Below, one piece after another: positions 43,003 to 50,787 of a stretch of DNA of 64,000 bases (position 1 is the stretch's first letter; the number at the start of each line of letters is the position of its first letter). The stretch lies in assembly GCA_003543235.1 (NCBI GenBank), contig DPJA01000038.1, forward strand, positions 322,415 through 386,414, given 5' to 3'. A model generated the notes under the pieces. The model saw only the letters and a program-made list of their open reading frames with translations. It had not been told where the DNA came from and did not search any database. Both the position numbers and the translations under genes were made by a program. Source of the stretch: Lachnospiraceae bacterium (GTDB taxonomy: Bacteria > Bacillota > Clostridia > Lachnospirales > Anaerotignaceae).

Positions 43003-44076
43003 TTAATATATGGTTCCGCCACACACCACATAGTCGCCATCATACACAACAAGAGCCTGACCTGGTGTAATAGCCCTTTGTGGTTCATCAAATGTACACT
43101 CAATAGTGTCTTTATCAATAACCGTAACTGTGCATGGTGCTTTTTTATGACTATAACGTATTTTAGCTTGAAACCTCATTTCGCCCTCTATTGTTTCATA
43201 GGCCATAAAATTAACCCTATTAGCACGGACTTTTGTTTTAAACAGACTTGTATTATCACAAAGCACAACTTCATTTGTCTTGTAACGTATTTCGTAAACA
43301 AACATAGGAGTTCCAAAGGCAATACCAAGACCCTTTCTTTGACCCACAGTATAATGCACAATTCCCTTGTGTTTACCCAAAATCTTTCCATCCATGTCAA
43401 CAAAATTACCCTCAGATATTTTTTTACCTGAATTTTCTTCTATGAATTTTCCATAATCATCATCAGGTATAAAACAAATTTCCATACTATCCGGCTTGTT
43501 AGCAATCTTAAGCCCTATTTCCTGGGCAATTTCTCTTACCTCATCCTTGTTATATGACCCTAAAGGCATCAATGTCTTTTTCAGCTGTTCCTGTGTAAGG
43601 TTATACAGCACGTATGTCTGGTCTTTTGCCTTGGCATCAGACATTCTAAGGCTGTAACGTCCCGTTTTAGCAAACACCTCAATTCGTGCATAGTGACCAG
43701 TTGCAATATAGTCAGCACCTATTTCCATGCTTCGGTTTAACAGTGCCTGCCACTTAACATATCTGTTGCAGGCAATACATGGGTTCGGTGTTCTTCCATG
43801 AAGATATTCTTCCACAAAATAATCAATAACATTACACTTAAACTCATTTTTAAAATTCATTACATAGTAGGGTATGCCCAACATATTGGCTACTCGCCTT
43901 GCATCATCAACTGCTGAAAGACCACAGCATCCTCCGTCTTCAAGTTCGACAGGCTCGTCCTGCCAAATCTGCATTGTAGCACCAATAACCTCATAGCCCT
44001 CCTGTTTTAAAAGATATGCCGTTACCGAACTATCAACGCCACCTGACATACCCACAACAACCTTGCCTTTGCTCAC
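43003..44076 (-). CDS. mnmA: tRNA-specific 2-thiouridylase MnmA
   Basis: Adds sulfur at U34 of Lys, Glu and Gln tRNAs. The 357 residues show the PP-loop GMSGGVDSSVTAYLL, the first catalytic Cys in NPCIACNRYVKW (about residue 100) and the second in SMEICFIPDDDYG (about residue 198), with TVGQRKGLGIAFG. The start codon is GTG with GGTGA a short 4 bases upstream. It lies downstream of iscS and iscU, its likely sulfur donors, but behind a terminator and with a separate promoter. Confidence 0.96.
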   Translation of the reverse strand: MSKGKVVVGMSGGVDSSVTAYLLKQEGYEVIGATMQIWQDEPVELEDGGCCGLSAVDDARRVANMLGIPYYVMNFKNEFKCNVIDYFVEEYLHGRTPNPCIACNRYVKWQALLNRSMEIGADYIATGHYARIEVFAKTGRYSLRMSDAKAKDQTYVLYNLTQEQLKKTLMPLGSYNKDEVREIAQEIGLKIANKPDSMEICFIPDDDYGKFIEENSGKKISEGNFVDMDGKILGKHKGIVHYTVGQRKGLGIAFGTPMFVYEIRYKTNEVVLCDNTSLFKTKVRANRVNFMAYETIEGEMRFQAKIRYSHKKAPCTVTVIDKDTIECTFDEPQRAITPGQALVVYDGDYVVCGGTIY

Positions 44077-44108
44077 AATATCACCGCATTTCTAGTATAA
44101 TATTCACC

Positions 44109-44117
44109 AGTATACCA
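44109..44117 (-). promoter_or_regulatory. Extended -10 promoter candidate for mnmA
   Basis: TGGTATACT on the minus strand about 35 bases before mnmA; -35 poor. Confidence 0.4.
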
Positions 44118-44140
44118 CAAAATTTGCCACACACCTATAC

Positions 44141-44184
44141 ACAACCAAAAAAATGTACATAAATGCACATTTTTTTTTGGTTGT
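44141..44184 (-). terminator. Terminator of iscS-iscU
   Basis: Long AT-rich inverted repeat, ACAACCAAAAAAATGTACAT against ATGCACATTTTTTTTTGGTTGT (interrupted by one mismatch and one extra base), 10 bases past the iscU stop on the minus strand, with T-rich 3' arm. Confidence 0.75.
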
Positions 44185-44193
44185 CTTTATATT

Positions 44194-44622
44194 TTATATA
44201 TGGCAATGTTCCTCAATGTCTTTAACAGGCTCTTTAAGACCATTTATAACAATATTGTTTTTCTTTGCATAATCCCACAGTGCTGCATTTAGGGCTTCTT
44301 CTGCCAAAAGTGAACAATGCACCTTTACAGGTGGAAGTCCGTCAAGTGCCTCCATAACAGCCTTGTTTGTTACCTGCAAAGCCTCCTGTATGGTTTTGCC
44401 TTTAACAAGCTCCGTTGCCATACTACTTGTAGCAATTGCCGCACCACACCCAAAAGTTTTAAACTTTGCATCTACAATTTTTTCATCCTCAATTTTTAAA
44501 TAAACCTGCATAATATCACCACATTTTGCATTGCCAACACGGCCAACACCGCTGGCATTTTCAATTGTACCCATGTTTCTCGGGTTCATAAAATGGTCCA
44601 TTACTTTTTCGCTATACTCCAT
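44194..44622 (-). CDS. iscU: Iron-sulfur cluster scaffold IscU/NifU-like
   Basis: Scaffold on which Fe-S clusters are built from IscS-derived sulfur. The 142 residues have the three scaffold cysteines: GNAKCGDIMQVYLKI, FGCGAAIATSSMATELVKG and KVHCSLLAEEALNAAL. Of the type seen in Clostridia, it lacks the long NifU C-terminus. It follows iscS by 37 bases and forms a two-gene operon with it. Confidence 0.95.
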   Translation of the reverse strand: MEYSEKVMDHFMNPRNMGTIENASGVGRVGNAKCGDIMQVYLKIEDEKIVDAKFKTFGCGAAIATSSMATELVKGKTIQEALQVTNKAVMEALDGLPPVKVHCSLLAEEALNAALWDYAKKNNIVINGLKEPVKDIEEHCHI

Positions 44623-44659
44623 AATCTATTCCTCCTTTGTTTATCGTCTAAGTTTTTCA

Positions 44660-45841
44660 TTATTTTTTTGCGTTAATATAATCTTCGTAAAGTGGCGACA
44701 TTTTTCTTAATCTTTCAATAATAGGAGGCAATTTTTCAAGCACATAATCCACATCCTCTTCTGTCGTTTCAAAGCCAAGAGTAAAACGTACCGAACCATG
44801 AGCCTCCTCATGCTTAAGCCCAAGTGCTAGTAACACGTGTGATGGGTCTAAGCTCCCCGATGTACAGGCTGAACCACTTGAAGCACAAATGCCATTCATA
44901 TCCAGCAGCATAAGCACTGATTCTCCCTCTACAAAATCGAATGAAATATTACAGTTGCCTGGCAATCTGTCCGTTGGATGTCCATTAAGACGTGCATTTG
45001 GCACAGCTTGAATAATTCCGTTAATTAGCTTATCCCTAAGTATTGTAAGCCTTTTTACCTCTTGTTCCATCTCTTCATTGGCAAGCTCTATGGCTTTTCC
45101 AAGACCAACAATTGCTGGAACATTTTCAGTTCCTGCACGTCTTTTTCTTTCTTGAGCTCCACCAAAAATAAGCTGTTTAATTTTTGTCCCTTTTCTTATA
45201 TAAATAGCTCCAAGTCCCTTTGGTGCACCTAGTTTATGTCCCGAAAGAGAGAGTATATCTATATTCATTTTGTTAACGTCAATTGGCACGTGTCCAACTG
45301 CCTGCACTGCATCTGTATGGAATGTAATGCCATGTTTATGGGCAATTTCGCCAATTTGTGCAATAGGTTCAATTGTGCCAATTTCATTATTTGCCATCAT
45401 TATAGAAATAAGAATTGTAGTTGGTCTGATTACCTTTTCAAGCTCATCAACACTAACCTTTCCGTATTTGTCCACAGGTAAATAGGTTACCTCAAAACCA
45501 TTTTCTTCAAGATATTGTGATGTATGCAAAATGGCATGATGTTCAATCTTTGTGGTAATAATGTGATTTCCTTTTTCTTTAAGCGCTGCTGTAACTCCAC
45601 GTAACGCCCAATTATCGCTCTCGCTTCCTCCTGCTGTAAAATAGATTTCAGATGTATCTGCACCCAATGCTGATGCCACCTGCTCCCTTGCTTTTTCAAC
45701 TGCCTTTTTGCTTACCTGGCCAAGCCTATAAACACTTGATGGATTACCGTATTTCGTGGTAAAATATGGCATTATATTCTTCATTACTTCTTCCCTTACA
45801 GGTGTTGTTGCTGCATTATCCATGTAAATTAATTTTTCCAT
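44660..45841 (-). CDS. iscS: Cysteine desulfurase IscS/NifS
   Basis: PLP enzyme that takes sulfur from cysteine as a persulfide. The 393 residues have MDNAATTPVREEVM, HTDAVQAVGHVPIDV, the PLP-lysine LSLSGHKLGAPKGLGA (about residue 200) and the mobile-loop catalytic Cys in SSGSACTSGSLDPSHVL (about 325). AAAGGAG precedes the ATG. The Rrf2 regulator that normally sits right upstream is displaced 2.2 kb away, with metY and an XRE gene between. Confidence 0.96.
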   Translation of the reverse strand: MEKLIYMDNAATTPVREEVMKNIMPYFTTKYGNPSSVYRLGQVSKKAVEKAREQVASALGADTSEIYFTAGGSESDNWALRGVTAALKEKGNHIITTKIEHHAILHTSQYLEENGFEVTYLPVDKYGKVSVDELEKVIRPTTILISIMMANNEIGTIEPIAQIGEIAHKHGITFHTDAVQAVGHVPIDVNKMNIDILSLSGHKLGAPKGLGAIYIRKGTKIKQLIFGGAQERKRRAGTENVPAIVGLGKAIELANEEMEQEVKRLTILRDKLINGIIQAVPNARLNGHPTDRLPGNCNISFDFVEGESVLMLLDMNGICASSGSACTSGSLDPSHVLLALGLKHEEAHGSVRFTLGFETTEEDVDYVLEKLPPIIERLRKMSPLYEDYINAKK

Positions 45842-45899
45842 AATTAAGCTCCTTTTATTTGAATTATTTTGTTCGCAAATGTTAAATATATTTATATAA

Positions 45900-46040
45900 T
45901 ACAGTTCGATTTTTATGACTGTTAGTTTTCACTTTGTGAAATGTTATTTCATTTGCAACAGATTAACAATATAATGTTCTCATGTTTTAGTATGTCTTTT
46001 TATAATTATTATTTCAAAACAGAACATACTAAACGAACAT
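45900..46040. promoter_or_regulatory. Palindrome-rich control region between iscS and the XRE gene
   Basis: The 253-base gap between divergent genes holds: TACAGT/ACTGT (45900-45922), two overlapping 6-3-6 palindromes TTTCACTTTGTGAAA (45927-45941) and TGAAATGTTATTTCA (45937-45951), a wide inverted repeat TTTAGTATGT / ACATACTAAA (45986-45995 and 46024-46033), and GAACAT twice (46022, 46035). These look like operators for the XRE protein or for iron-sulfur control. Confidence 0.5.
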
Positions 46041-46094
46041 CAACAATTTCTTGTTATTTTATATTATACTACTGAAAGTATTCGAGGTGACAAA

Positions 46095-46508
46095 ATGGAA
46101 TTTAAAGAACGACTGAAGAGCCTTAGGAAAGAAAGAAAACTCACCCAAAGTGCTTTGGGAAACATTCTTAATTATGGTTATACTGCCATCTCGAACTATG
46201 AGTCTGGCAGAAATGAACCATCAATTAAAGATTTAAAGAAAATTGCTGTATATTTTGATGTATCTTTGGACTACTTACTTTGTGTTAATGATGTAAAAAA
46301 TCCTTACGTTGAAAGTGATTGTCATGAGCAATTTGACGAGTTTAAAAACATTTATACTGCTCTTGAACAAAGTAAACGTGACACTTTAGAGGATTTTATG
46401 CGTTGGTTATTGGATCAACAGCTAAGGACTACGCAAAACCAAATAAAATCACTTAAGGTGGCTGAGAATACAGTACAATACAAGGCAAAACCATCAATCG
46501 ATAAGTAA
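46095..46508 (+). CDS. XRE-family helix-turn-helix transcriptional regulator
   Basis: 137-residue regulator with an N-terminal Cro/C1 HTH (about 1-62): FKERLKSLRKERKLTQSALGNILNYGYTAISNYESGRNEPSIKDLKKIA. The C-terminal 70 residues are helical and polar, perhaps for dimerisation, with no metal-binding motif. GAGGTG is a few bases before the ATG. It faces away from iscS across a palindrome-rich gap, so it may repress itself, iscS or both. The target and the signal are unknown. Confidence 0.88.
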   Translation: MEFKERLKSLRKERKLTQSALGNILNYGYTAISNYESGRNEPSIKDLKKIAVYFDVSLDYLLCVNDVKNPYVESDCHEQFDEFKNIYTALEQSKRDTLEDFMRWLLDQQLRTTQNQIKSLKVAENTVQYKAKPSIDK

Positions 46509-46637
46509 GCAATCATATTGGGGCAGGCAACAGAAAATCGTCTGCCCTAGCAATATCTAAAACAACTTTTTCTTAATTTCTAAGTTATAAAATAGGTATT
46601 TTCAAATCAATTGCATTACAAAAGTATAAATTACCTA

Positions 46638-47933
46638 TTAATCCTCAACTCTTTTAAATGCTTCTTCTAAATCATAAATAATATCCTCAATATGCTCAGT
46701 CCCTATAGACAGTCTTATGGTATTTGGCTTAATTCCGCTTTCCAAAAGCTCGGCTTCCGTCATCTGAGAATGTGTAGTTGATGCAGGATGAATAACTAAG
46801 GATTTTACGTCAGCCACATTAGCAAGCAATGAAAATACTTTAAGATTATCAATAAACTGCTTTGCTTCTTTTTCCCCACCTTTAATTTCAAATGTGAAGA
46901 TAGAACCAGCTCCGTTAGGGAAATACTTTTTGTAAATACTATTATATTTATTACCTTCTACTGATGGATGATTTACGTTATCCACCTTAGAATGGGTATT
47001 TAAAAATTCAACTACCTTTAGGGCATTTTCAACATGGCGTTCAACCCTTAAGGAAAGAGTTTCCAATCCCTGAAGAAATAGGAATGCGTGCAATGGAGCT
47101 AACGTTGCACCCATATCTCTAAGTAAAATTGCTCTTATTTTTGTTACAAACGCCGCCGCACCAACTGCTTTTGTAAAGCTTATGCCATGATAGCTTGGGT
47201 TTGGCTCTACAAAACTTGTAAACTTTCCACTCGCCTCCCAGTCAAACTTACCTCCATCCACAATTACGCCTCCAATTGCCGTACCGTGACCGCCAATAAA
47301 TTTTGTAGCAGAATGCACAACAATATCTGCTCCATGTTCAATTGGTCTAAAAAGATATGGTGTTGCAAATGTATTGTCAACAACAAGGGGAATACTGTTG
47401 CTGTGTGCAATTTCAGAGACCTTTTCAACATCTATAATACTAGCATTAGGATTTCCTAAAGTTTCAATAAATATTGCCTTTGTGTTAGGTTTAATTGCAT
47501 TTTTGTAGCTCTCCAAATCGTCACCATCAACAAAAGTTGTTGTAATGCCATATTCTTTAAGAGTATGTGCCAGCAAATTATATGTACCACCGTAAATTGT
47601 TGATGATGCCACAATATGGTCACCTGATTTTGCAAGATTTTGAATTGTATAGCTTATTGCTGCTGCACCCGATGCAACACCAAGGGCTGCTACACCACCT
47701 TCAAGAGCTGCAATTCTTTGCTCAAACACGTCTTGTGTTGGGTTTGTAAGTCTGCCGTAAATATTACCAGCATCTGTTAGATTGAACCGTGCCGTTGCGT
47801 GTTCACTGTTTTTAAACACATAGCTTGTTGTTTGATAAATGGGTACTGCTCTTGCATCGGTTGTTGGGTCTGCATTTTCTTGCCCCACATGAAGCTGTAA
47901 TGTTTCAAATCTATAATCTCTTTTTTCACTCAT
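46638..47933 (-). CDS. metY: O-acetylhomoserine sulfhydrylase (MetY-type)
   Basis: PLP enzyme of the Cys/Met-metabolism family that makes homocysteine (or cysteine) directly from sulfide and O-acetylated homoserine or serine. The 431 residues are the long MetY type: FETLQLHVGQENADPTTDARAVPIYQTTSYVF, YGRLTNPTQDVFEQRIAALEGG and PLP-lysine VVHSATKFIGGHGTAIGG. It has a consensus promoter and is cut off from the upstream Rrf2 gene by a terminator. An AATAGGTA/TACCTATT inverted repeat (46591-46639) around its stop may serve as its own terminator. Confidence 0.94.
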   Translation of the reverse strand: MSEKRDYRFETLQLHVGQENADPTTDARAVPIYQTTSYVFKNSEHATARFNLTDAGNIYGRLTNPTQDVFEQRIAALEGGVAALGVASGAAAISYTIQNLAKSGDHIVASSTIYGGTYNLLAHTLKEYGITTTFVDGDDLESYKNAIKPNTKAIFIETLGNPNASIIDVEKVSEIAHSNSIPLVVDNTFATPYLFRPIEHGADIVVHSATKFIGGHGTAIGGVIVDGGKFDWEASGKFTSFVEPNPSYHGISFTKAVGAAAFVTKIRAILLRDMGATLAPLHAFLFLQGLETLSLRVERHVENALKVVEFLNTHSKVDNVNHPSVEGNKYNSIYKKYFPNGAGSIFTFEIKGGEKEAKQFIDNLKVFSLLANVADVKSLVIHPASTTHSQMTEAELLESGIKPNTIRLSIGTEHIEDIIYDLEEAFKRVED

Positions 47934-47958
47934 TTAAAATTCCTCCGTTAATCACACT

Positions 47959-47972
47959 ATTCCTACAGGTTA
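47959..47972. promoter_or_regulatory. Rrf2/CymR-like operator candidate at metY
   Basis: ATTCCTACAGGTTA lies between the metY -10 and its start. It resembles the ATnCC/GGAAT half-sites seen at 48576-48588 upstream of the Rrf2 gene. Confidence 0.35.
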
Positions 47973-47983
47973 AGTATGAAATT

Positions 47984-48012
47984 ATTATAAAACAACCCTT
48001 TTGTTTTGTCAA
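47984..48012 (-). promoter_or_regulatory. Consensus sigma-A promoter of metY
   Basis: TTGACA (48007-48012), exactly 17 bases, TATAAT (47984-47989) on the minus strand; all twelve positions match consensus. Confidence 0.88.
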
Positions 48013-48035
48013 TAGAATTATGGTGCTTTTTAAAA

Positions 48036-48051
48036 ACCCGCCAAAACGGGT
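48036..48051 (-). terminator. Terminator after the Rrf2 gene
   Basis: ACCCG / CGGGT stem with short loop, followed on the minus strand by TTTTTA; it separates the Rrf2 gene from metY. Confidence 0.6.
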
Positions 48052-48095
48052 AGTTAGGATTAATCTTTTTTCTTATATAAAATAATCGCATAATT

Positions 48096-48509
48096 TTACA
48101 TTTGGTGTTTATCCAATAAATCTTGTAAAGTATATTTATCAACATATTGGTTTATTACGTTGTAAAACCCTTCCCAAAAATCAATAGTTGCACAATCATA
48201 GCACATGGCACATTTATTTTCTTCATCCTCAAGACATGATACTGGTGCGAGCTTGCCCTCAGTAATACGCAGTATAGACCCTACTGTGTACTCTTTTGGC
48301 TCTTTTGCTAGTATATACCCACCTTTTGGTCCTCTTGTGCTTCTTAAAAAACCAACCTTACAAAGTAAGCTTATAATTTGCTCCAAATATTTTACAGAAA
48401 TACCTTGCCTTGCTGATATGTCTTTTAATGCTACATTGGAACCATTGCTGTTTAAAGCAATATCAATCATAAGCCTTAACGCATACCTTCCCTTAGTGGA
48501 AATTTTCAT
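48096..48509 (-). CDS. Rrf2-family transcriptional regulator (IscR/CymR-like)
   Basis: 137-residue winged-helix regulator. The HTH spans about residues 1-65 (MKISTKGRYALRLMIDIAL, SARQGISVKYLEQIISLL, GPKGGYILAK). Near residues 91-105 four cysteines lie in CLEDEENKCAMCYDC, the place where IscR holds its 2Fe-2S cluster. IscR-like control of Fe-S genes or CymR-like control of cysteine synthesis are the two readings; the neighbours iscS, iscU and metY fit either. Its start region is duplicated 37 bases upstream, creating an overlapping short frame. The ATG has AAAGGAGG upstream. Confidence 0.9.
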   Translation of the reverse strand: MKISTKGRYALRLMIDIALNSNGSNVALKDISARQGISVKYLEQIISLLCKVGFLRSTRGPKGGYILAKEPKEYTVGSILRITEGKLAPVSCLEDEENKCAMCYDCATIDFWEGFYNVINQYVDKYTLQDLLDKHQM

Positions 48510-48557
48510 CTTTAATTACCTCCTTTCCCTTAGTGAAAATCTTCATATTTAATTACC
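48489..48557 (-). repeat. Tandem duplication of the Rrf2 ribosome site and start codons
   Basis: Two 32-base copies (48489-48520 and 48526-48557) match at 29 positions, with a 37-base period. Each contains GGTAATTAAA, ATG and codons for MKI-F/S-TKG. The downstream copy is the true gene start. Confidence 0.85.
48493..48546 (-). CDS. Short upstream ORF overlapping the Rrf2 start
   Basis: The upstream copy of the duplication encodes MKIFTKGKEVIKDENFH and stops 16 bases into the Rrf2 gene, in another frame. It would be the first AUG of the transcript and has an AGGT ribosome site 8 bases away. It may couple or limit translation of the regulator; equally it may be a harmless by-product of duplication. 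Confidence 0.35.
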   Translation of the reverse strand: MKIFTKGKEVIKDENFH

Positions 48558-48572
48558 TGGTTTTATACACCC

Positions 48573-48601
48573 ATTATACCATAGGAATTGTAGTATACAA
48601 T
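48573..48601 (-). promoter_or_regulatory. Rrf2 gene promoter with overlapping palindromes
   Basis: TTGTAT (48595-48600), 16 bases, TATAAT (48573-48578), with TGG extending the -10. Two palindromes overlap it: ATACC-ATA-GGAAT (48576-48588) and ATTGTA-GTA-TACAAT (48587-48601). The first resembles CymR sites as I recall them. Autorepression is likely but unproven. Confidence 0.6.
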
Positions 48602-48614
48602 GAAAATAATTTAA

Positions 48615-50318
48615 TCATTTGACTTTTATACTGCTCTTATATTCATCTGCATATTTTTTCATCTCTTCAGCGGCTTTTGTAACCAAATTACCAGCCTGTC
48701 CGCCTCCCATAAGCCTTGAAATCTCGCCAACAGCTCCATTATAGTCGAGAGCTTTAACCTCTGTTACTGTTTTTTCGCCCTTTACACTCTTTTCTATAAG
48801 AAAATGCCTGTCTGCCATTGCGGCTATCTGTGGAAGATGTGTTATACAAAGTATTTGACGTTTTTTGCCTATTGTCGCCATCTTTTCACCTACACGAACA
48901 GCGGTTTTTCCACTTACACCTGTATCTATTTCATCAAAAATAAATGTGTCAATGGGCTCCGCATGGGCAACAACAGTTTTCATTGCCAACATAACACGGC
49001 TCATTTCACCGCCTGATGCAATCTTTGCTAGTGGCTTTAACTCCTCACCTAAATTGGCTGAAATCATAAACTCTACATTGTCACATCCCTTTGAATTAAA
49101 GGTGTCTTTTTGCTTAACAACTATTTTGAAAGACGCATTTTTCATTTCCAGTTCTTTAAGCTGAGTTTCTATTTCCTGCTCAAGTTGTTGGGCAGTTTTA
49201 ATTCTTAAATCAGTCATTTTTTTACAATCAACTTTAATTTTAGAAAAAATGTCTGCTTTCCTTAGGGAAAGCTTTTTCAATTCTTCTTCACTGTTGCTAA
49301 TAAAATTCAGTTCTTCCTGCAATCTTTCCTGAAAAGCTAAAACTTCCTCAACTGTAGCTCCGTATTTCTTTTTAAGCCTGTAAATAATGTCAAGACGTTC
49401 CTCAATATTGTCAAGTTCTTCTGGGCTGCTAAATATTTCATCACTGTATTTCTTGAATTTTCTTATTACATCATCAAGAGCAGTACCAACCTCGTTAAGT
49501 TCATCGTATATCTTGCTGCAATCTGGGTCAATAACTTTTAAATTTCCTACATCATCTATAGCTTGTGCTATTTTATCTGACGCTGACATTTCTTCATCTG
49601 CACCTAAGTACAAAAGTTCCATTGCATTATGTGTATATTTTGTTATTTTTTCTATGTTATTAAGATAACCTTTTCTTTCTAAAAGAGCCTCTTCCTCACC
49701 TTTTTTAAGGCTTGCATCCTCAATATCATTTATTTTAAATTCAAGAGCTTCAATCTTTTTACTCCGCTCTTCATCATCACCAGCCAGTGCATTTATCTGC
49801 AACAAAATACTCTTATATTCCTTTATTAGCACACCCAAATCCGCTTTATACTGCTCTATTTTTTCGCCGCAGAATTTATCAAGTATATCCATATGTCGTG
49901 CCGCATTAAGTAATGACTGATGCTCGTGTTGACCATGCACATCAATAAGCCCTTCTGAAATCTGTTTAAGCATTCCGGCTGTAACGCTTGTTCCATTTAC
50001 CCTGTTTGTACTTTTCCCTTCAGCTGTCATTATACGCTGAATAATCACTATGTTATCGTCAGCTTCAATGCCAATTTCTTGAATTGCACTAAGAGTATCT
50101 CTGTCTTTAATTTCAAACTCGGCTTCTACCTGTGCCTTAGCTTGACCTCGTCGCACAAAATCTTTTGATGTACGTTCACCCAATACAAAATTAATGGCAT
50201 CAATAATCATACTTTTACCAGCACCTGTTTCGCCCGAAAGTACGTTAAATCCTTTGCCAAATTCAATTTCCTCTTCTTCAATTAATGCCACATTTTTAAT
50301 ATGTAACCCTAAAAGCAT
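48615..50318 (-). CDS. recN: DNA repair protein RecN
   Basis: SMC-like ATPase that acts early at double-strand breaks. The 567 residues have Walker A VLSGETGAGKSMIIDAINFVLGERT-type sequence at about 30-40, long coiled coils (about 150-370), the ABC signature region LASGGEMSRVMLAMKTV (about 430) and Walker B DTFIFDEIDTGVSG. The ATG at 50318 is 8 bases from AAGGGG; the ATG two codons earlier is too close to it. It follows argR, the conserved order, but spoIVB, usually next, is 9 kb away. Confidence 0.95.
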   Translation of the reverse strand: MLLGLHIKNVALIEEEEIEFGKGFNVLSGETGAGKSMIIDAINFVLGERTSKDFVRRGQAKAQVEAEFEIKDRDTLSAIQEIGIEADDNIVIIQRIMTAEGKSTNRVNGTSVTAGMLKQISEGLIDVHGQHEHQSLLNAARHMDILDKFCGEKIEQYKADLGVLIKEYKSILLQINALAGDDEERSKKIEALEFKINDIEDASLKKGEEEALLERKGYLNNIEKITKYTHNAMELLYLGADEEMSASDKIAQAIDDVGNLKVIDPDCSKIYDELNEVGTALDDVIRKFKKYSDEIFSSPEELDNIEERLDIIYRLKKKYGATVEEVLAFQERLQEELNFISNSEEELKKLSLRKADIFSKIKVDCKKMTDLRIKTAQQLEQEIETQLKELEMKNASFKIVVKQKDTFNSKGCDNVEFMISANLGEELKPLAKIASGGEMSRVMLAMKTVVAHAEPIDTFIFDEIDTGVSGKTAVRVGEKMATIGKKRQILCITHLPQIAAMADRHFLIEKSVKGEKTVTEVKALDYNGAVGEISRLMGGGQAGNLVTKAAEEMKKYADEYKSSIKVK

Positions 50319-50330
50319 AGCCATTACCCC

Positions 50331-50786
50331 TTATTCAGCATTTATTATTCTTGTAAGCTTCTGTATAAACTCCAATGCCTGATTATGCGTTCTTACCACA
50401 CAAAATACAGTATCATCGCCTGCAATAGAGCCAAGAATATCACTGTTTTCCATATTGTCTATCGCCACACCAACTGCCATTCCCATTCCGTTAAGCGTTT
50501 TAATAACTATCATATTTTGAGCAAAGTCTAACTTAACCACCGCATCTCTAAAAACACGTATAAGTCGCTCAGAAACTTCAGTACCTGTTGTACTTATAGA
50601 TGCGTACTTTTGCCTTCTATTTTCAGTTGCAAGCTTTGTAAGTTTAAGCTCCCTAATATCTCTTGAAATTGTTGCCTGGGTAACATTAAATCCTTCAATC
50701 CTCAGCCTTTCTGCTAAATCTTCTTGCGTTTCCACTACGTTATTTTCTATTATTTCAAGTATTTTTGTCTGTCTGGCAATTTTCAT
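50331..50786 (-). CDS. argR: Arginine repressor ArgR
   Basis: Hexameric repressor/activator of arginine genes. The 151 residues hold the N-terminal winged helix (KILEIIENNVVETQEDLAERL, VTQATISRDIRELKLTKLA) and the C-terminal arginine-binding domain (IKTLNGMGMAVGVAIDNMENSDILGSIAGDDTVFCVVRT), with the GDDT residues that contact arginine. Between nadK and recN, as in many Clostridia. No arg operon is in the window. Confidence 0.95.
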   Translation of the reverse strand: MKIARQTKILEIIENNVVETQEDLAERLRIEGFNVTQATISRDIRELKLTKLATENRRQKYASISTTGTEVSERLIRVFRDAVVKLDFAQNMIVIKTLNGMGMAVGVAIDNMENSDILGSIAGDDTVFCVVRTHNQALEFIQKLTRIINAE

Positions 50787-50787
50787 A

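Noticed and set aside
42865..43431. 188-codon plus-strand frame over the glyA leader and mnmA
   Set aside because: Antisense to mnmA and the leader; no ribosome site or family features.
46521..46547. Terminator after the XRE gene (GGGCAG/CTGCCC)
   Set aside because: Only six base pairs around a 15-base loop and no T run.
47934..47983. T-box or S-box leader for metY
   Set aside because: The leader is only about 45 bases, too short for either.
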